Below are positions 9,563 to 20,907 of a stretch of DNA of 64,000 bases, in pieces; the stretch's first letter is position 1, and each line of letters opens with the position of its first letter. Under the pieces are notes generated by a model. The model did no database searches, was not told the origin of the DNA, and worked only from the letters and a program-made list of their open reading frames with translations. Both the position numbers and the translations under genes were made by a program. The stretch is from Caldicellulosiruptor danielii (GTDB lineage Bacteria > Bacillota > Thermoanaerobacteria > Caldicellulosiruptorales > Caldicellulosiruptoraceae): positions 1,449,001-1,513,000 of the forward strand of contig NZ_CP139957.1 in assembly GCF_034343125.1 (NCBI RefSeq), in the 5' to 3' direction.

Positions 9563-10825
9563 CTATTCAATCTCTTTATTTCCTATATCATTTCTGTAGA
9601 ACATATTTTCAAACCAAATCTTCTTAATTTCTTCATATACCTTATCTTTCGCTTCTTTTAGAGTCTTTTCTTTTCTTACTATATTCAACACCCTTCCACC
9701 AGCAGTTTTTATCTTTCCATTTTCTTTCTTTGTATTCGCGTGAAATACTATGGTCCTCTCATCCAGATTTTCTAATCCGCTTATTTCAAAGCCAGTATCA
9801 TATTTGTCAGGATAACCTTTTGAAGCAAGAACAACACACAGAGAATACTCTTGTTCAAACCTTGCCTCAACACCCTTTAAATTTCCTTCTCTCGCTTTTA
9901 CCATTATTTCCATAAGTTCACTTTTCATGAGCGGTAAAATTGCCTGGGCTTCTGGGTCTCCAAAACGTGCATTAAATTCTAAAACCTTTGGACCCTCTTC
10001 TGTCAGGATAAGTCCTCCATATAGTACTCCTTTGAAAGGTCGCCCTTCCTTTCGCATGCCATACACTGCTCTGAGCATTATGTTTTCTAATATATCTTCA
10101 AAAATATCTTTATTAACAAGTTTAGACGGTGAAAAAGCACCCATTCCTCCTGTATTTGGTCCCCTGTCCCCATCAAATGCCTTTTTGTGGTCTCTTGCTG
10201 TTGTAAGAGGAACGATATCTTTTCCATCAGAAACAACAAACACTGAAACTTCCTCGCCTACAAGATAATCTTCAATAACCACTTTGTTGCCTGCAGCTCC
10301 AAAAACCTTTTCTTTCATAATAAGATTCAAGGCATCAAATGCCTCTTGCTGGTTATTTGCAATAATTACACCTTTGCCAAGAGCAAGCCCATCTGCTTTT
10401 ATAACAATTGGATACTGTGATGTTTGATTTATAAATTCTCGGGCATCTTCAAAACTGGTAAACACCTCATACCTTGCAGTTTTTATCCCATATTTTTTCA
10501 TTAAATCTTTTGCGAACGACTTGCTACTTTCTATAATCGCAGCATCTTTTGTGGGTCCAAATGTCTTTATACCAAAAGATTCAAGATAGTCAACAATCCC
10601 GTCAGCCAGTGGATTGTCAGGACCAACAACCACAAAATCTATTCTTTTTTCTAAACAATAGTCCTTTATCTTGTCAAACTCATTTACTTTAATATCAGCA
10701 CACTCAGCTATTTCACCTAATCCTCCATTTCCTGGAATACAAAACAATTCCTTGTAGCCTTCATTGTATATCTTCCAAGCAATAGCATGCTCACGTCCAC
10801 CATTTCCTACAATTAGTATTTTCAT
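9563..10825 (-). CDS. purD: Phosphoribosylamine-glycine ligase
   Basis: PurD (GAR synthetase) ligates glycine to 5-phosphoribosylamine with ATP, step 2 of purine synthesis. It is 420 aa, the normal length. Visible are the N-terminal GNGGREHAIAWK motif, the ATP-grasp core (PIVIKADGLALGKGV) and the DHKKAFDGDRGPNTGGMGAFSP signature, followed by EFNARFGDPEAQ with metal-binding Glu and Asn. It is the last pur gene of the operon and begins 21 nt after purH. Confidence 0.98.
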   Translation of the reverse strand: MKILIVGNGGREHAIAWKIYNEGYKELFCIPGNGGLGEIAECADIKVNEFDKIKDYCLEKRIDFVVVGPDNPLADGIVDYLESFGIKTFGPTKDAAIIESSKSFAKDLMKKYGIKTARYEVFTSFEDAREFINQTSQYPIVIKADGLALGKGVIIANNQQEAFDALNLIMKEKVFGAAGNKVVIEDYLVGEEVSVFVVSDGKDIVPLTTARDHKKAFDGDRGPNTGGMGAFSPSKLVNKDIFEDILENIMLRAVYGMRKEGRPFKGVLYGGLILTEEGPKVLEFNARFGDPEAQAILPLMKSELMEIMVKAREGNLKGVEARFEQEYSLCVVLASKGYPDKYDTGFEISGLENLDERTIVFHANTKKENGKIKTAGGRVLNIVRKEKTLKEAKDKVYEEIKKIWFENMFYRNDIGNKEIE

Positions 10826-10846
10826 GGTTAAAATACCACCTCTTTC

Positions 10847-12388
10847 TTAATGCCTAAAATGTCTTATTCCTGTGAACACCATAGCTATGTTGAACCTGTT
10901 TGCCATTTCAATAGAATCCTTGTCGCGGATAGAACCACCTGGCTGAATAATAGCACTAATTCCTGCTTTGCCTGCAGCTTCAACACTGTCTGAAAATGGG
11001 AAAAATGCGTCGGATGCAAGCACAGCTCCTTTTAAATCAAATCGTGACCTTGAAATTGCATGTTCAACAGCCCATATTCTATTTGTCTGGCCCATTCCTA
11101 TGCCCAAGGTCATTTTATCCTTTGCTACAACTATAGCATTCGACTTCACATGTTTTACAACCTTCCAAGCAAAGATTAAATCTTCCAATTCCTTTTCTGA
11201 AGGTGTTCTTTTTGTGACAACCTGGAACTGATCTGCAAGTAGTATTCTGTTCCTTTCTTGTATTAAAGTACCGCCGTTTACAGATTTTATATCGTAGAAG
11301 GTATTTTCCTTTTCCAAAGATGCTAATTTTAAAATTCTCAAATCTTTTTTTGAACACAGGATGGAAAGAGCATCCTCGTCAAATTCCGGGGCAATTACAA
11401 TTTCAAGAAATATCTTTTTAAGTTGCTCTGCTGTATCCTTGTCAAGCTTTCTATTGAAAGCGACAATACCACCGAATATTGATACCGGATCACTTTCATA
11501 TACCTTTTTGTAAGCCTCACAGATACTATCTGCCGATGCTACTGCACAAGGGTTGTTATGCTTTATAGCAACACAAGTTGGTTCGTCAAATTCCTTCAAA
11601 AGTTCTATTGCACTGTCACTGTCAAGGATGTTGTTGTATGAAAGATCTTTACCATGAAGCTGTTTACAATTCACAACATTTGAAGTTTCAATGAAGGGTA
11701 AAGATATCTTATAAAAACATGCTTTCTGGTGAGGATTTTCACCATATCTTAAGTTCTGCAAAAGTTCAAATGGTACCGTAAAATACTTCGAAAACGACTG
11801 GTCTTTTCGCACATGTTTGAAATAGTTAAAAATCATTGAATCATAATACGAGGTATATTCAAAAACCTTTGTGGCTAAATAAAATCTCGTCTCAAAAGAA
11901 ACCTCTCCATTTTTTTCTATTTCCATTGCTACTGTATCATAATCTTCTGGGTCAACTATTACTGTTGTATATTTGAAGTTTTTTGCAGCTGCTCGAATCA
12001 AGGTGGGCCCGCCTATATCTATATTTTCTATAACGTCGTCAAGCATAACATCTTTTTTGAAAATAGTCTCTTTAAATGGATAGAGGTTAACCACAACCAT
12101 GTCAATTGGTAGAATATCCAGTGCCTTTAAAGTTTCTAAGTGTTCTTTATTATCCTTCATTGCAAGAATTCCTGCGTGAATATTTGGATGAAGAGTTTTT
12201 ACTCTGCCATCCAAAATTTCTGGAAAACGGGTTACATCAGAGATATTTATAACCTCAATCCCATTTTCCGTCAGATACCTCATAGTACCGCCTGTTGAGA
12301 TAATGTCATATCCAAATTCTTTTAGTTTTTTTGCAAATTCCGCTATTCCATTTTTATTGTAAACACTTATAATTGCCCTCTTGTTCAT
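10847..12388 (-). CDS. purH: Bifunctional AICAR transformylase / IMP cyclohydrolase
   Basis: PurH carries out the last two steps to IMP: formylation of AICAR with 10-formyl-THF, then ring closure. It is 513 aa. The N-terminal MGS-like cyclohydrolase domain (about 1-190) shows STGGTMRYL and [16 protein letters not shown]. The C-terminal transformylase domain shows the catalytic Lys-His pair in [11 protein letters not shown] and the terminal QPGGSIRD motif. Its start overlaps the purN stop by 4 nt, so the two are coupled. Confidence 0.98.
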   Translation of the reverse strand: MNKRAIISVYNKNGIAEFAKKLKEFGYDIISTGGTMRYLTENGIEVINISDVTRFPEILDGRVKTLHPNIHAGILAMKDNKEHLETLKALDILPIDMVVVNLYPFKETIFKKDVMLDDVIENIDIGGPTLIRAAAKNFKYTTVIVDPEDYDTVAMEIEKNGEVSFETRFYLATKVFEYTSYYDSMIFNYFKHVRKDQSFSKYFTVPFELLQNLRYGENPHQKACFYKISLPFIETSNVVNCKQLHGKDLSYNNILDSDSAIELLKEFDEPTCVAIKHNNPCAVASADSICEAYKKVYESDPVSIFGGIVAFNRKLDKDTAEQLKKIFLEIVIAPEFDEDALSILCSKKDLRILKLASLEKENTFYDIKSVNGGTLIQERNRILLADQFQVVTKRTPSEKELEDLIFAWKVVKHVKSNAIVVAKDKMTLGIGMGQTNRIWAVEHAISRSRFDLKGAVLASDAFFPFSDSVEAAGKAGISAIIQPGGSIRDKDSIEMANRFNIAMVFTGIRHFRH

Positions 12389-13041
12389 ATCTCGATTCCC
12401 ACCCTTTTTAATGTTTCTTTATCTTTTATAATAACTTTTCTGCCTACAACTTCTATCTTATCTTCACAAAGAAGCTTTATAGCTAAAGGATATATCTTCC
12501 ATTCAACCTCTTCAAGTACCCTTTTTTGGAGAGTCTCTGGAGTATCATCTTCCCTTACATATATAGCTTTTTGCAAGATTATTGGCCCACCGTCAGGTAC
12601 TGCATCAACAAAGTGAACTGTTGCACCTGTCACCTTCATTCCATATTCTAACACACTTTTATGCACATTTATACCATACATACCTTTTCCACCAAATGCC
12701 GGAAGTAAGGAAGGATGAATATTTACAATTCTGTTTTTGAACTCTTCCACAAAATACTCTGAAAATATATAAAGGAAACCTGCTAAAATGATGTAATCAA
12801 TTTTCTGATTTTTAAGAAAGCTTACCAAATATTTTTCATACTCCAATGAAGAAGTAAAATCTCTCATGGATATACAAATTGCTTGAATACCGTTTTTTCT
12901 TGCCCTTTCAAGTGCATATGCATCTTTTTTGTTGGATATGACACATGAGATAGTTGCTGGTATCTCTCCAATTTTAATCTGATCAATGATGGCCTGAAGA
13001 TTAGAGCCAGAACCTGAAACAAATACAGCTAATTTTTTCAT
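12385..13041 (-). CDS. purN: Phosphoribosylglycinamide formyltransferase
   Basis: PurN is the 10-formyl-THF-dependent GAR transformylase, step 3 of purine synthesis. It is 218 aa. Visible are [14 protein letters not shown] at the N terminus, the catalytic Asn-His-Asp set ([17 protein letters not shown] with the Asn and His, then [16 protein letters not shown] with His and Asp) and the GMYG folate-loop region. It overlaps purM by 4 nt and purH by 4 nt. Confidence 0.97.
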   Translation of the reverse strand: MKKLAVFVSGSGSNLQAIIDQIKIGEIPATISCVISNKKDAYALERARKNGIQAICISMRDFTSSLEYEKYLVSFLKNQKIDYIILAGFLYIFSEYFVEEFKNRIVNIHPSLLPAFGGKGMYGINVHKSVLEYGMKVTGATVHFVDAVPDGGPIILQKAIYVREDDTPETLQKRVLEEVEWKIYPLAIKLLCEDKIEVVGRKVIIKDKETLKRVGIEI

Positions 13042-14063
13042 TTTAAAACAACTCCGTCTTCACCTTTTTGAATTGTACCTATCACCCATGCCTTTACTTT
13101 CTCTTGTTCTAATATCTCTAATGTTAAGTCCACATCTTCTTTATCAATTATTAGAACCATACCTACTCCCATGTTAAAAGTTGAAAACATCTCTTTTTCC
13201 TCTACTTTTCCATATTCCTGAATCAACTTAAATATAGCAGGAACTTCCCAGCTACCTTTTTCGATGACGGCAGAGTAACCTTTCGGAAAAGCACGAGGGA
13301 TATTTTCAAAAAATCCACCGCCAGTAATATGAGCTATTCCTTTGACATTTACCTTTTTTAGCACTTTCAACACTGGTTTTACATATATCTTTGTAGGCTT
13401 TAATAACTCTTCCCCAAGTGATATCCCAAGTTCTTCATATATCTTTCTAAGTACATTTGGATTATCATCTATCCCAAAAACTTTTCTTACAAGTGAATAA
13501 CCATTGCTGTGAACACCACTTGAAGCAAGCCCAATTATAATATCTTCTTGGTTAACATCTTTTCCATGCACCGCATTTTGCTTTTCTACAATTCCAACTG
13601 CAAACCCTGCCAAATCGTACTCATCCTCTTTGTAAAAACCTGGCATCTCAGCAGTCTCTCCGCCTACAAGTGAACATCCAGCCATTTTGCAACCTTCTGC
13701 AATGCCTTTCACAATGCTTGCAATCTTGCTACTGTTTAGTTTACCACATGCAACATAGTCTAAAAAGAAAAGTGGTTTTGCCCCATGGCATAAAATATCA
13801 TTCACACACATGGCAACACAGTCTATCCCAACAGTATCATGCTTATCAAGGTAAAATGCAATCTTCAGTTTAGTACCAACTCCATCTGTACCAGAAACCA
13901 AAATATATTCAGAACTTCCAATATTCAAAAGATACATACTCCCAAAACTACCTATGTCAGTAATAACATTAGAATCAAAAGTTTCTCTTGCTATGCTTTT
14001 AATCAAATTCACTGCTTTGTAGCCTTCTTCAATGTTCACACCTGCATCTTTATATGTGGTCAT
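13038..14063 (-). CDS. purM: AIR synthetase (phosphoribosylformylglycinamidine cyclo-ligase)
   Basis: PurM closes the imidazole ring of FGAM to give AIR using ATP. At 341 aa it is full length. Visible are YKDAGVNIEEGYKAVNLIK at the start, the VSGTDGVGTKLKIA motif, DCVAMCVNDILCHGAKPLFFLDY and GGETAEMPGFY, all family signatures. It follows purF by 3 nt and overlaps purN by 4 nt. A distant relative of the same fold lies at 24547-25524. Confidence 0.98.
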   Translation of the reverse strand: MTTYKDAGVNIEEGYKAVNLIKSIARETFDSNVITDIGSFGSMYLLNIGSSEYILVSGTDGVGTKLKIAFYLDKHDTVGIDCVAMCVNDILCHGAKPLFFLDYVACGKLNSSKIASIVKGIAEGCKMAGCSLVGGETAEMPGFYKEDEYDLAGFAVGIVEKQNAVHGKDVNQEDIIIGLASSGVHSNGYSLVRKVFGIDDNPNVLRKIYEELGISLGEELLKPTKIYVKPVLKVLKKVNVKGIAHITGGGFFENIPRAFPKGYSAVIEKGSWEVPAIFKLIQEYGKVEEKEMFSTFNMGVGMVLIIDKEDVDLTLEILEQEKVKAWVIGTIQKGEDGVVLK

Positions 14064-14066
14064 TCT

Positions 14067-15491
14067 TCAAACACCCTCTTCAAGAATATATTTATTAAAA
14101 TTCTCTGGTATCTCGGTTACATACTCCCCGCTAAAACATGCTGTACAAAACTGATGGATTCTCCCATCAAAGACCTCATTTAGTCCGTTTAAGCTTAGGT
14201 ACTCTAATGAGTCAGCACCTAAAATCCTTGCAATCTCCTCAGTTGAGTAATTTGCTGCAATCAACTCTTTTCTGTCAGGTGTATCTATACCATAGTAACA
14301 AGGGAAAACAACTGGAGGAGAGCTTATCCTAAGATGAACCTCTGTTGCTCCTGCATCTCGCAGCATTTTTATAATCTTTCGCGATGTTGTTCCCCTTACG
14401 ATAGAATCATCAATTAAAACCACTTTTTTACCTGCCACATTGCTTTTTAAAACATTAAGCTTTATTTTCACAGCTATTTCTCTTTGGGTCTGCTCAGGTT
14501 TTATAAATGTTCTTCCTATATACCTATTCTTTATAAAACCTTCTGAAAATGGAATGCCAGCTTCTTCAGCGAAACCGATGGCAGCAGTTGTCCCAGAATC
14601 TGGCACACCAATTACAATGTCGCAATCTACATAAGACTCTTTGCAAAGTTGTTTCCCAAGCCTTTTTCTTATTTCATAAACGCTTATTCCTTCCAAGTAT
14701 GAATCAGCCCTTGCAAAATAAATAAATTCAAATACACATAAGTGTTTAGTACCATTTTCATATTTTATACTCTTAATACCATTTCTACTTACTGAAATTA
14801 TCTCCCCTGGTTCGACATCTCGGATATATTCTGCTCCAATAGTGTCCAGAGCACATGTTTCTGATGCAAAACAAATACTATTGTTTATCTTTCCCATCAC
14901 CAGCGGTCTTAGACCATAAGGGTCTCTTACTGCAATAAGTTTGTTAGGCGTTAAAATCAGCAAAGAATATGCCCCTTTTATTTCATCCATAGTTTTTAAA
15001 ATGGCTCCTTCGATATTTTCGGATTTTATTCTGTTGCGAGAAATCAAACTTGCAATAACTTCAGAATCGATAGTTGTTTGAAAGATTGCACCTTCCTGCT
15101 CAAGTTTCTCTCTTATTATATGTGCATTGACAAGATTGCCATTGTGGGCAAGAGCCATATGACCCTTTCTGTATTTTATTACAAGAGGCTGAGCGTTTTC
15201 CCTGTCACTTTTGCCTGTAGTAGAATACCTTACATGACCAACTGCTGAATATCCTTTAAGATGATTTAGCACAACCTCGTTGAACACTTCATTGACAAGT
15301 CCATTGTCCTTGTGATAAATGATATTCCCTGCGTCATTTACAGCAATACCGCTGCTTTCCTGACCTCTGTGTTGAAGAGCATAAAGTCCAAAATAAGTAA
15401 TCTTTGCAACGTCAAGCTTACCGTCCGGGCAATATATACCAAATATCCCACAATGGTCTTTAAAATACTCTTCTAACTCTTTAAAGCACAT
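14067..15491 (-). CDS. purF: Amidophosphoribosyltransferase
   Basis: PurF commits PRPP to purine synthesis by making 5-phosphoribosylamine from glutamine. At 474 aa it is the Bacillus-type enzyme. The N-terminal nucleophile Cys14 (CGIFGIY) is exposed after cleavage of a 13-residue propeptide. The PRPP-binding loop is [14 protein letters not shown]. Cys residues in CTACFSG near the C terminus fit the [4Fe-4S] cluster of this subclass, which makes the enzyme oxygen-sensitive. It overlaps the end of purL by 19 nt; GGAGG precedes the ATG by 7 nt. Confidence 0.98.
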   Translation of the reverse strand: MCFKELEEYFKDHCGIFGIYCPDGKLDVAKITYFGLYALQHRGQESSGIAVNDAGNIIYHKDNGLVNEVFNEVVLNHLKGYSAVGHVRYSTTGKSDRENAQPLVIKYRKGHMALAHNGNLVNAHIIREKLEQEGAIFQTTIDSEVIASLISRNRIKSENIEGAILKTMDEIKGAYSLLILTPNKLIAVRDPYGLRPLVMGKINNSICFASETCALDTIGAEYIRDVEPGEIISVSRNGIKSIKYENGTKHLCVFEFIYFARADSYLEGISVYEIRKRLGKQLCKESYVDCDIVIGVPDSGTTAAIGFAEEAGIPFSEGFIKNRYIGRTFIKPEQTQREIAVKIKLNVLKSNVAGKKVVLIDDSIVRGTTSRKIIKMLRDAGATEVHLRISSPPVVFPCYYGIDTPDRKELIAANYSTEEIARILGADSLEYLSLNGLNEVFDGRIHQFCTACFSGEYVTEIPENFNKYILEEGV

Positions 15492-17665
15492 GGTATTGCC
15501 TCCTGATATATTCTCTCCATCTCTTTTAAGTCCAAATGAATATTTTTATCATTTATTTTACCATTTACCACAGACTTATCTGTTACTCTTCCTACTACAG
15601 TAAACTCAATGTCATCTAATATATCCTGTATTTTTCTTAAATTATCTTCTTTAAATGTAACTATAAATCTTCCCGGTGTCTCACTGAAAAGATAAAAATC
15701 TTCTCTTAACTCTGTTTTAATTTGTAGCTCAGCACCCTTTGAACCTCTTAATGCACTTTCTATAAGAGCAATTGCAAAACCTCCATCCGAAATATCATGA
15801 ACAGAACTAAAAAGTCCTTTGTTTATACATTCTAAGATTTTGTCGCATACTTTTTTGTGAAGTTTTAAATCAAGTTTTGGAACTCTTCCAGAAACTATCC
15901 TATGATAAAAACTTAAATATTCACTTGCTCCAATATCATCTGAGGTTCTACCAACAACTGCAATTAAGTCACCTTCATTTTTAAACGAAATATCAACAGC
16001 TTTTTCAATATCATCAATTCTACCTATCATTCCAATTACAGGCGTTGGGTAAATAGGCCCTTCTTCTGACTGGTTATAGAATGATACATTTCCTCCAGTT
16101 ACGGGAGTTTCGAAATACTCGCATGCAACTTTCATTCCTTCAATTGTCTTGACAAACTGGTAATAAATTTCCGGATAGTGCGGATTTCCAAAGTTAAGTC
16201 CATCTGTGATTGCAAGTGGCTTTGCCCCCACAGCAACTATATTTCTATAACTTTCTGCAAGCACAAGCTGAACCCCTTCGTACGGATTTAAATAACAGTA
16301 TCTACCATTACTATCTACTGTGACAGCAATTCCTTTCTTTGTCCCTTTTATTCTTAAAAGACTTGCATCATGACCTGGTCTTATGACAGTATCTGTCCTG
16401 ACCATATGGTCATACTGGCGATAGACATACTCTTTGCTTGCAAGGTTAGGATTTGAAATCATCTTGCAAATAACCTCGTTTAAATCATTTGGCTGGGGAA
16501 TTGAATATATATCAAACTTTTCAGCCTCTTTTATTATAGCCGGCTCTTTTACCTCTCTAACATAAGCTGGCGCATGAGCAAGTGCCTTTGCAGGAACCTC
16601 TGCCAAAGTCTTGCCATTTTCAAGAACCCTGAGCATGCCATCATCTGTTACTCTTCCTATTTTTACTGCATGAAGTCCCCATTTTTCAAATATTTTATAT
16701 ACTTCCTCTTCTCTTTCTTTTTTAACAATGACAAGCATTCTCTCTTGCGACTCTGAAAGCATAACCTCAATTGGGTTCATGCCTTCTTCTCTTTTTGGAA
16801 CAAGGGCTACATCTATTTCGATGCCTGTCCCTGCTCTTGCAGCCGTTTCACACGTTGAAGAAGTAAGCCCTGCTGCACCCATGTCCTGAATACCAACAAC
16901 TGCATCTGTCTGAAAAAGCTCTAAACAGGCTTCTAAAAGGAGCTTTTCCATAAATGGGTCTCCAACCTGAACAGCAGACCTTTTCTCTTCAGACTCAACT
17001 GTAAGGTCTGTTGATGCAAATGTAGCACCACCCATTCCATCTCTGCCTGTTGTATGACCAACGTAAAATACAGAGTTGCCTACTCCCTTTGCAACTCCTT
17101 TGAATATTTTATCTTTCTTCATAATACCTACACACATGACATTGACCAAGATATTGTTTTTGTAAACAGGGTCAAACGTGGTCTCACCACCTACAGTGGG
17201 AATACCAACACAATTTCCATATCCTGCAATACCAGCTACAACACCTTCAAACAAGAATTTTGTCCTACTATCATTGAGACTACCAAACTTGAGTGAATCC
17301 AAAAGAGCTATTGGTCTTGCTCCCATTGTAAATATATCTCGTATTATCCCGCCAACTCCTGTTGCTGCACCTTCGTATGGTTCTACTGCTGATGGGTGAT
17401 TGTGACTCTCTACTTTAAAACACACTGCATATCCATCACCAATGTCAACAATCCCTGCGTTTTCCCCTGGGCCTTGAAGTATATGCTCACCTTTTGTAGG
17501 AAGATTCTTTAAAAATGCTTTTGAGTTTTTATATCCGCAATGCTCAGACCACATAACTCCAAAAAGATTTAGCTCAAGCTCATTTGGTTCTCTACCCAGA
17601 ATTTCCACAATCATTTTATATTCATCGTATGTCAGGCCAACCTCTTCATAAAGATGTTTTTTCAA
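15473..17665 (-). CDS. purL: FGAM synthase, large subunit (small-PurL type)
   Basis: PurL converts FGAR to FGAM with ATP and ammonia delivered by PurQ; PurS bridges the subunits. At 730 aa it is the short Gram-positive form that needs separate PurS and PurQ, both present just upstream. Visible are [11 protein letters not shown], the catalytic [22 protein letters not shown] region, and repeated AIR-synthase-like halves ([17 protein letters not shown]). The start is TTG, chosen because GAGGTGAGAGG stands directly upstream. It begins 6 nt after purQ. Confidence 0.98.
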   Translation of the reverse strand: MKKHLYEEVGLTYDEYKMIVEILGREPNELELNLFGVMWSEHCGYKNSKAFLKNLPTKGEHILQGPGENAGIVDIGDGYAVCFKVESHNHPSAVEPYEGAATGVGGIIRDIFTMGARPIALLDSLKFGSLNDSRTKFLFEGVVAGIAGYGNCVGIPTVGGETTFDPVYKNNILVNVMCVGIMKKDKIFKGVAKGVGNSVFYVGHTTGRDGMGGATFASTDLTVESEEKRSAVQVGDPFMEKLLLEACLELFQTDAVVGIQDMGAAGLTSSTCETAARAGTGIEIDVALVPKREEGMNPIEVMLSESQERMLVIVKKEREEEVYKIFEKWGLHAVKIGRVTDDGMLRVLENGKTLAEVPAKALAHAPAYVREVKEPAIIKEAEKFDIYSIPQPNDLNEVICKMISNPNLASKEYVYRQYDHMVRTDTVIRPGHDASLLRIKGTKKGIAVTVDSNGRYCYLNPYEGVQLVLAESYRNIVAVGAKPLAITDGLNFGNPHYPEIYYQFVKTIEGMKVACEYFETPVTGGNVSFYNQSEEGPIYPTPVIGMIGRIDDIEKAVDISFKNEGDLIAVVGRTSDDIGASEYLSFYHRIVSGRVPKLDLKLHKKVCDKILECINKGLFSSVHDISDGGFAIALIESALRGSKGAELQIKTELREDFYLFSETPGRFIVTFKEDNLRKIQDILDDIEFTVVGRVTDKSVVNGKINDKNIHLDLKEMERIYQEAIPCALKS

Positions 17666-17671
17666 AACCTC

Positions 17672-18370
17672 TCACCTCGACTTCAAATAATTGACAATGC
17701 TTAAAAATACTCTATTACCATCTTCACAACCAAGGATTTTCTCACTGCTTCTTTCCGGATGAGGCATAAGTCCAAAAACATTTTTTTCCTTGTTACATAT
17801 ACCCGCTATGTTTAGAATAGAACCATTAGGATTCGTTCCTTCATTGACATTACCATATTTATCACAATACTGTAGTACAATCTGCTGATTTTGAATCATT
17901 TGTTTTAGTGTCTCTTCATCTACAACATAGTTACCCTCACCATGGGCAATAGGCAGGTTTATTACCTCTCCTTCTTTGTAGAGATTAGTAAAAGGAGTGT
18001 CTGGATTCACTACCTTTACGTATTGGTCACTACAGATAAATTTAAGATTTTTATTTCTTATCAGCGCACCTGGCAAAAGATGACTTTCTGTGAGAATCTG
18101 AAATCCATTACATATACCTATAACAAGTCCTCCGTTTTGGGCAAATTCCTCTATTCTTGGCATTACCTTCGAAAATCTTGCTATTGCTCCAGCTCTTAAA
18201 TAATCCCCATACGAAAATCCGCCAGGCAAAATTATACAATCAAATCCCGTTAATTTTTCACCACTGCCGTGCCAAATATACTCGACATCTTCATTTATTA
18301 CATCTTTAATAACATGAAAACAATCACTGTCACAGTTAGAACCTGGAAATACAACAACGCCAAACTTCAT
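17672..18370 (-). CDS. purQ: FGAM synthase, glutaminase subunit
   Basis: PurQ is a class I glutamine amidotransferase that supplies ammonia to PurL. It is 232 aa. The catalytic triad is visible as Cys in GICNGFQIL and His-x-Glu in MPHPERSSE; the oxyanion strand is [18 protein letters not shown]. The start ATG has GGAGT about 6 nt upstream. It lies 3 nt after purS in the order purS-purQ-purL. Confidence 0.97.
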   Translation of the reverse strand: MKFGVVVFPGSNCDSDCFHVIKDVINEDVEYIWHGSGEKLTGFDCIILPGGFSYGDYLRAGAIARFSKVMPRIEEFAQNGGLVIGICNGFQILTESHLLPGALIRNKNLKFICSDQYVKVVNPDTPFTNLYKEGEVINLPIAHGEGNYVVDEETLKQMIQNQQIVLQYCDKYGNVNEGTNPNGSILNIAGICNKEKNVFGLMPHPERSSEKILGCEDGNRVFLSIVNYLKSR

Positions 18371-18373
18371 CTT

Positions 18374-18622
18374 TTACTCCTCCGAAATATTAAACTTATA
18401 TTCTTCCATAACAGGGTTGCATAAGAGCTTTTCACACATGAGCTTCACTTGTTCTTTTGCTTTTTCAATGTCATTTTCGTTAAGATACACCACAATATAT
18501 TTTCCCATCCTTACTTTTTCTACACTGTCAAATCCCAGACTTTTTAAAGAATTTAACACAGCAATACCAGGTGGGTCTGAAATTGATTTTTTCAAATATA
18601 CAAAGATTTCTGCCTTGAGCAT
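18374..18622 (-). CDS. purS: FGAM synthase, PurS subunit
   Basis: PurS is the small bridging subunit of the PurL-PurQ-PurS complex. With the chosen ATG it is 82 aa (MLKAEIFVYLKK...), the usual size. It shows VYLKKSISDPPG and the SLGFDSVEKVRMGKYIVV strand typical of PurS. An upstream in-frame TTG would add six residues, but the AAGGAG SD lies inside that extension, 9 nt from this ATG, so the ATG is the likely start. Confidence 0.95.
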   Translation of the reverse strand: MLKAEIFVYLKKSISDPPGIAVLNSLKSLGFDSVEKVRMGKYIVVYLNENDIEKAKEQVKLMCEKLLCNPVMEEYKFNISEE

Positions 18623-18659
18623 TCCAATTTCTCCTTTCAAGTAAGTATTTTAAACTTAT

Positions 18660-19379
18660 TTACTTTTTATCAAGTCCAAGCCTTCTCAATATTTCCATAT
18701 ATGCCTCTTCCACATTTCCAAGGTCTCTTCTAAATCTATCCTTATCCAGCTTTTCCTTAGTTGCTGTATCCCAGAACCTACAGGTGTCGGGAGAAATCTC
18801 ATCAGCCAAGATTACCTCTCCTTTGTACCTACCAAATTCAAGTTTGAAGTCTATAAGGTCGATGTTAACTTGTCTTAGATAGTTTTTTAGTACATCGTTA
18901 ATTTTAAAAGAATACTCTTCAATCTTTTTAATCTCATCCTCAGTTGCAAGTTCCAAAGCCAAGATATGGTATTGGTTCACCTGTGGGTCGTGAAGAACAT
19001 CATTTTTATAACAGAACTCTAAGATGGGCCTTTTCAAAAACGTCCCTTCCTCAAGTCCGAGTCTTTTACACAGAGAACCTGCAGCTATATTTCTTACAAT
19101 AACTTCAACTGGAATTATCTGCACCCTTTTAACAGCCGTCTTTCTCTCATCAATTTGCTCAATAAAATGTGTGGGTATCTTGTTGGTCTCTAATATTTTA
19201 AAGAAATGATTTGACACTAAGTTGTTAACAACTCCTTTATTATTAATTATACCTCTTTTTGTACCGTCGAAAGCTGTTGCATCATCTTTGTACTCAATTA
19301 CAACAACATCTAGATTGTCAGTTTCATATACCTTTTTTGCTTTACCTTCATATAAAAGCTTTGTAATAACATAATTCAT
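18660..19379 (-). CDS. purC: SAICAR synthetase
   Basis: PurC ligates aspartate to CAIR with ATP. It is 239 aa from the ATG ([20 protein letters not shown]). The glycine-rich [14 protein letters not shown] loop, the VRNIAAGS motif and [10 protein letters not shown] with [12 protein letters not shown] are visible. A TTG five codons earlier contains the GGGAGG SD, so it is rejected as the start. It is the first pur biosynthetic gene, separated from the permease by 121 nt that hold a hairpin. Confidence 0.97.
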   Translation of the reverse strand: MNYVITKLLYEGKAKKVYETDNLDVVVIEYKDDATAFDGTKRGIINNKGVVNNLVSNHFFKILETNKIPTHFIEQIDERKTAVKRVQIIPVEVIVRNIAAGSLCKRLGLEEGTFLKRPILEFCYKNDVLHDPQVNQYHILALELATEDEIKKIEEYSFKINDVLKNYLRQVNIDLIDFKLEFGRYKGEVILADEISPDTCRFWDTATKEKLDKDRFRRDLGNVEEAYMEILRRLGLDKK

Positions 19380-19466
19380 TTTAAAGCCTCCCAATTGTCA
19401 ATTAGTGTAAAAGTAAATTCTTTCTTTAATATTAGCCATGCATATTTATACAATGCTTGGATTTTT

Positions 19467-19500
19467 AAAGGGGAGCATGTAGATTGCTCCCCTTTTTCTT
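19467..19500. terminator. Hairpin between the purine permease and purC
   Basis: AAAGGGGAGCA (19467-19477) and TGCTCCCCTTT (19485-19495) form an 11-bp stem with a 7-nt loop. On the plus strand it is followed by a run of T, but no plus-strand gene lies before it. On the minus strand, the direction of the operon, the U tract is mostly taken up in the stem. It may act as a partial terminator that lowers purC expression relative to the permease, or protect the permease mRNA 3' end. Confidence 0.5.
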
Positions 19501-20889
19501 TTAGTGTGCTATAACCATAAATCTCAAAATAAAGAGTATAGCAAGAATGTATGTTACTGGATGAACCTCTTTTGCTTTTCCTCTTAAAAGTTTCACCAGA
19601 ACATAGAATATAATACCTGCTGAAATACCGTTCGCAATGCTGTAAGTAAACGGCATAATTACAATTGTCAAAAATGCTGGAAGAGCTTCTTCAAAATCGT
19701 TAAAGTCAATCTTTTTGATAGAACTTATCATCATAACACCAACAGCAATCAACGCTGGAGCAGTTGCCTGGGATGGCACAAGTCCTATAAACGGCGCAAT
19801 CACTAATGCAAGGATAAATAAAATACCTGTGACCAAGGATGTAAGACCTGTTCTTCCACCTTCTTCTATTCCGGCAGCACTTTCAATATAAGTTGTGACA
19901 GTAGATGTTCCAAATATGCTACCTACAATTGTAGCAATAGCATCAGACATTAGCGCCCTGTCCATATTTGGAATATCTCCTTTTTCATCAAGCATTCCGG
20001 CCTTATCAGCAAGACCTACAAATGTTCCGATGCTATCAAACATATCTATGAGAGTAAATGTCAATATCACCGCAAAAAGACTAAGAAGAACCGCACCTAT
20101 ACCGCCTCCTTGGCCACGTGCCGCAAACAGACCTGCAAAATCAAAGTTGAAGGCAGAGACTTTGAATGACTCCAGTGAAAATCTAAATTTTGACAAATCT
20201 ACTATTTTCAAAGGAAAGCTTATTAGTGTGGCTATAATTATTCCAATAATAATTGCGCCTTTTACTCTTTTTGCAATCAAAATACCGATAATTAAAAGTC
20301 CTATAAGAGCAACAATCGCTCCGCGGGAAGATATTATTGCTGAGTTTATATTCGGGTCATTTGTCAAAGACTTAAAAGCAGATGTAAAATCGCCAAACTT
20401 TGGAAGTTTGGAACCGGCATCTATTACTACTATTCCACTGTTTATAAACCCGATAAAAGCTATAAAAAGTCCAATACCTGCTGTCATAGCATGTTTTAAA
20501 GATTGAGGAATTGAACGAACTATTGCTTGTCTGAGCCCAACTGCCGTGATAATAACAAATATAATACCTGATATAAACACTGCTGCTAATGCCTGTTGTG
20601 GAGTATATTTCATTTGAAGGCATACAGTGTAGGTAAAGAAAGCGTTAAGGCCCATCCCAGGTGCAAGAGCAAATGGAAGATTAGCATAGAGTGCCATTAT
20701 AAGAGTTCCAACTGCTGCACCAATACTTGTTGCAAAAAATACAGCATGCTTGTCAAGCCCGGTCGTGCTAAGAATAGAAGGATTGACAAAGATTATGTAC
20801 GCCATTGTAATAAAGGTAGTAAAACCTGCTAATACCTCTGTCTTCACATCAGTTCTTCTTTCTTTAAGCTTAAAAATATTTTCTAACAC
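19501..20889 (-). CDS. NCS2/AzgA-family purine base permease
   Basis: Predicted proton-coupled hypoxanthine/guanine or adenine uptake permease of the AzgA branch of NCS2. It is 462 aa with about 12-14 membrane segments. Visible are the N-terminal EVLAGFTTFITMAYIIFVNP signature, NLPFALAPGMGLNAFFTYTV (substrate motif), TLIDMFDSIGTFVGLADKAGM and GTSTVTTYIESAAGIEEGGRTGL. The start is GTG with AAAGGTGG about 7 nt upstream. It heads the purine operon; the substrate cannot be fixed from sequence alone (guanine/hypoxanthine PbuG-like or adenine). Confidence 0.93.
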   Translation of the reverse strand: MLENIFKLKERRTDVKTEVLAGFTTFITMAYIIFVNPSILSTTGLDKHAVFFATSIGAAVGTLIMALYANLPFALAPGMGLNAFFTYTVCLQMKYTPQQALAAVFISGIIFVIITAVGLRQAIVRSIPQSLKHAMTAGIGLFIAFIGFINSGIVVIDAGSKLPKFGDFTSAFKSLTNDPNINSAIISSRGAIVALIGLLIIGILIAKRVKGAIIIGIIIATLISFPLKIVDLSKFRFSLESFKVSAFNFDFAGLFAARGQGGGIGAVLLSLFAVILTFTLIDMFDSIGTFVGLADKAGMLDEKGDIPNMDRALMSDAIATIVGSIFGTSTVTTYIESAAGIEEGGRTGLTSLVTGILFILALVIAPFIGLVPSQATAPALIAVGVMMISSIKKIDFNDFEEALPAFLTIVIMPFTYSIANGISAGIIFYVLVKLLRGKAKEVHPVTYILAILFILRFMVIAH

Positions 20890-20907
20890 AAATATACCAC
20901 CTTTCTT

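Noticed and set aside
19467-19500. Firm terminator for the purine permease
   Set aside because: In the operon direction the U tract is mostly inside the stem, so full termination cannot be claimed; kept only as a hairpin with modest confidence.
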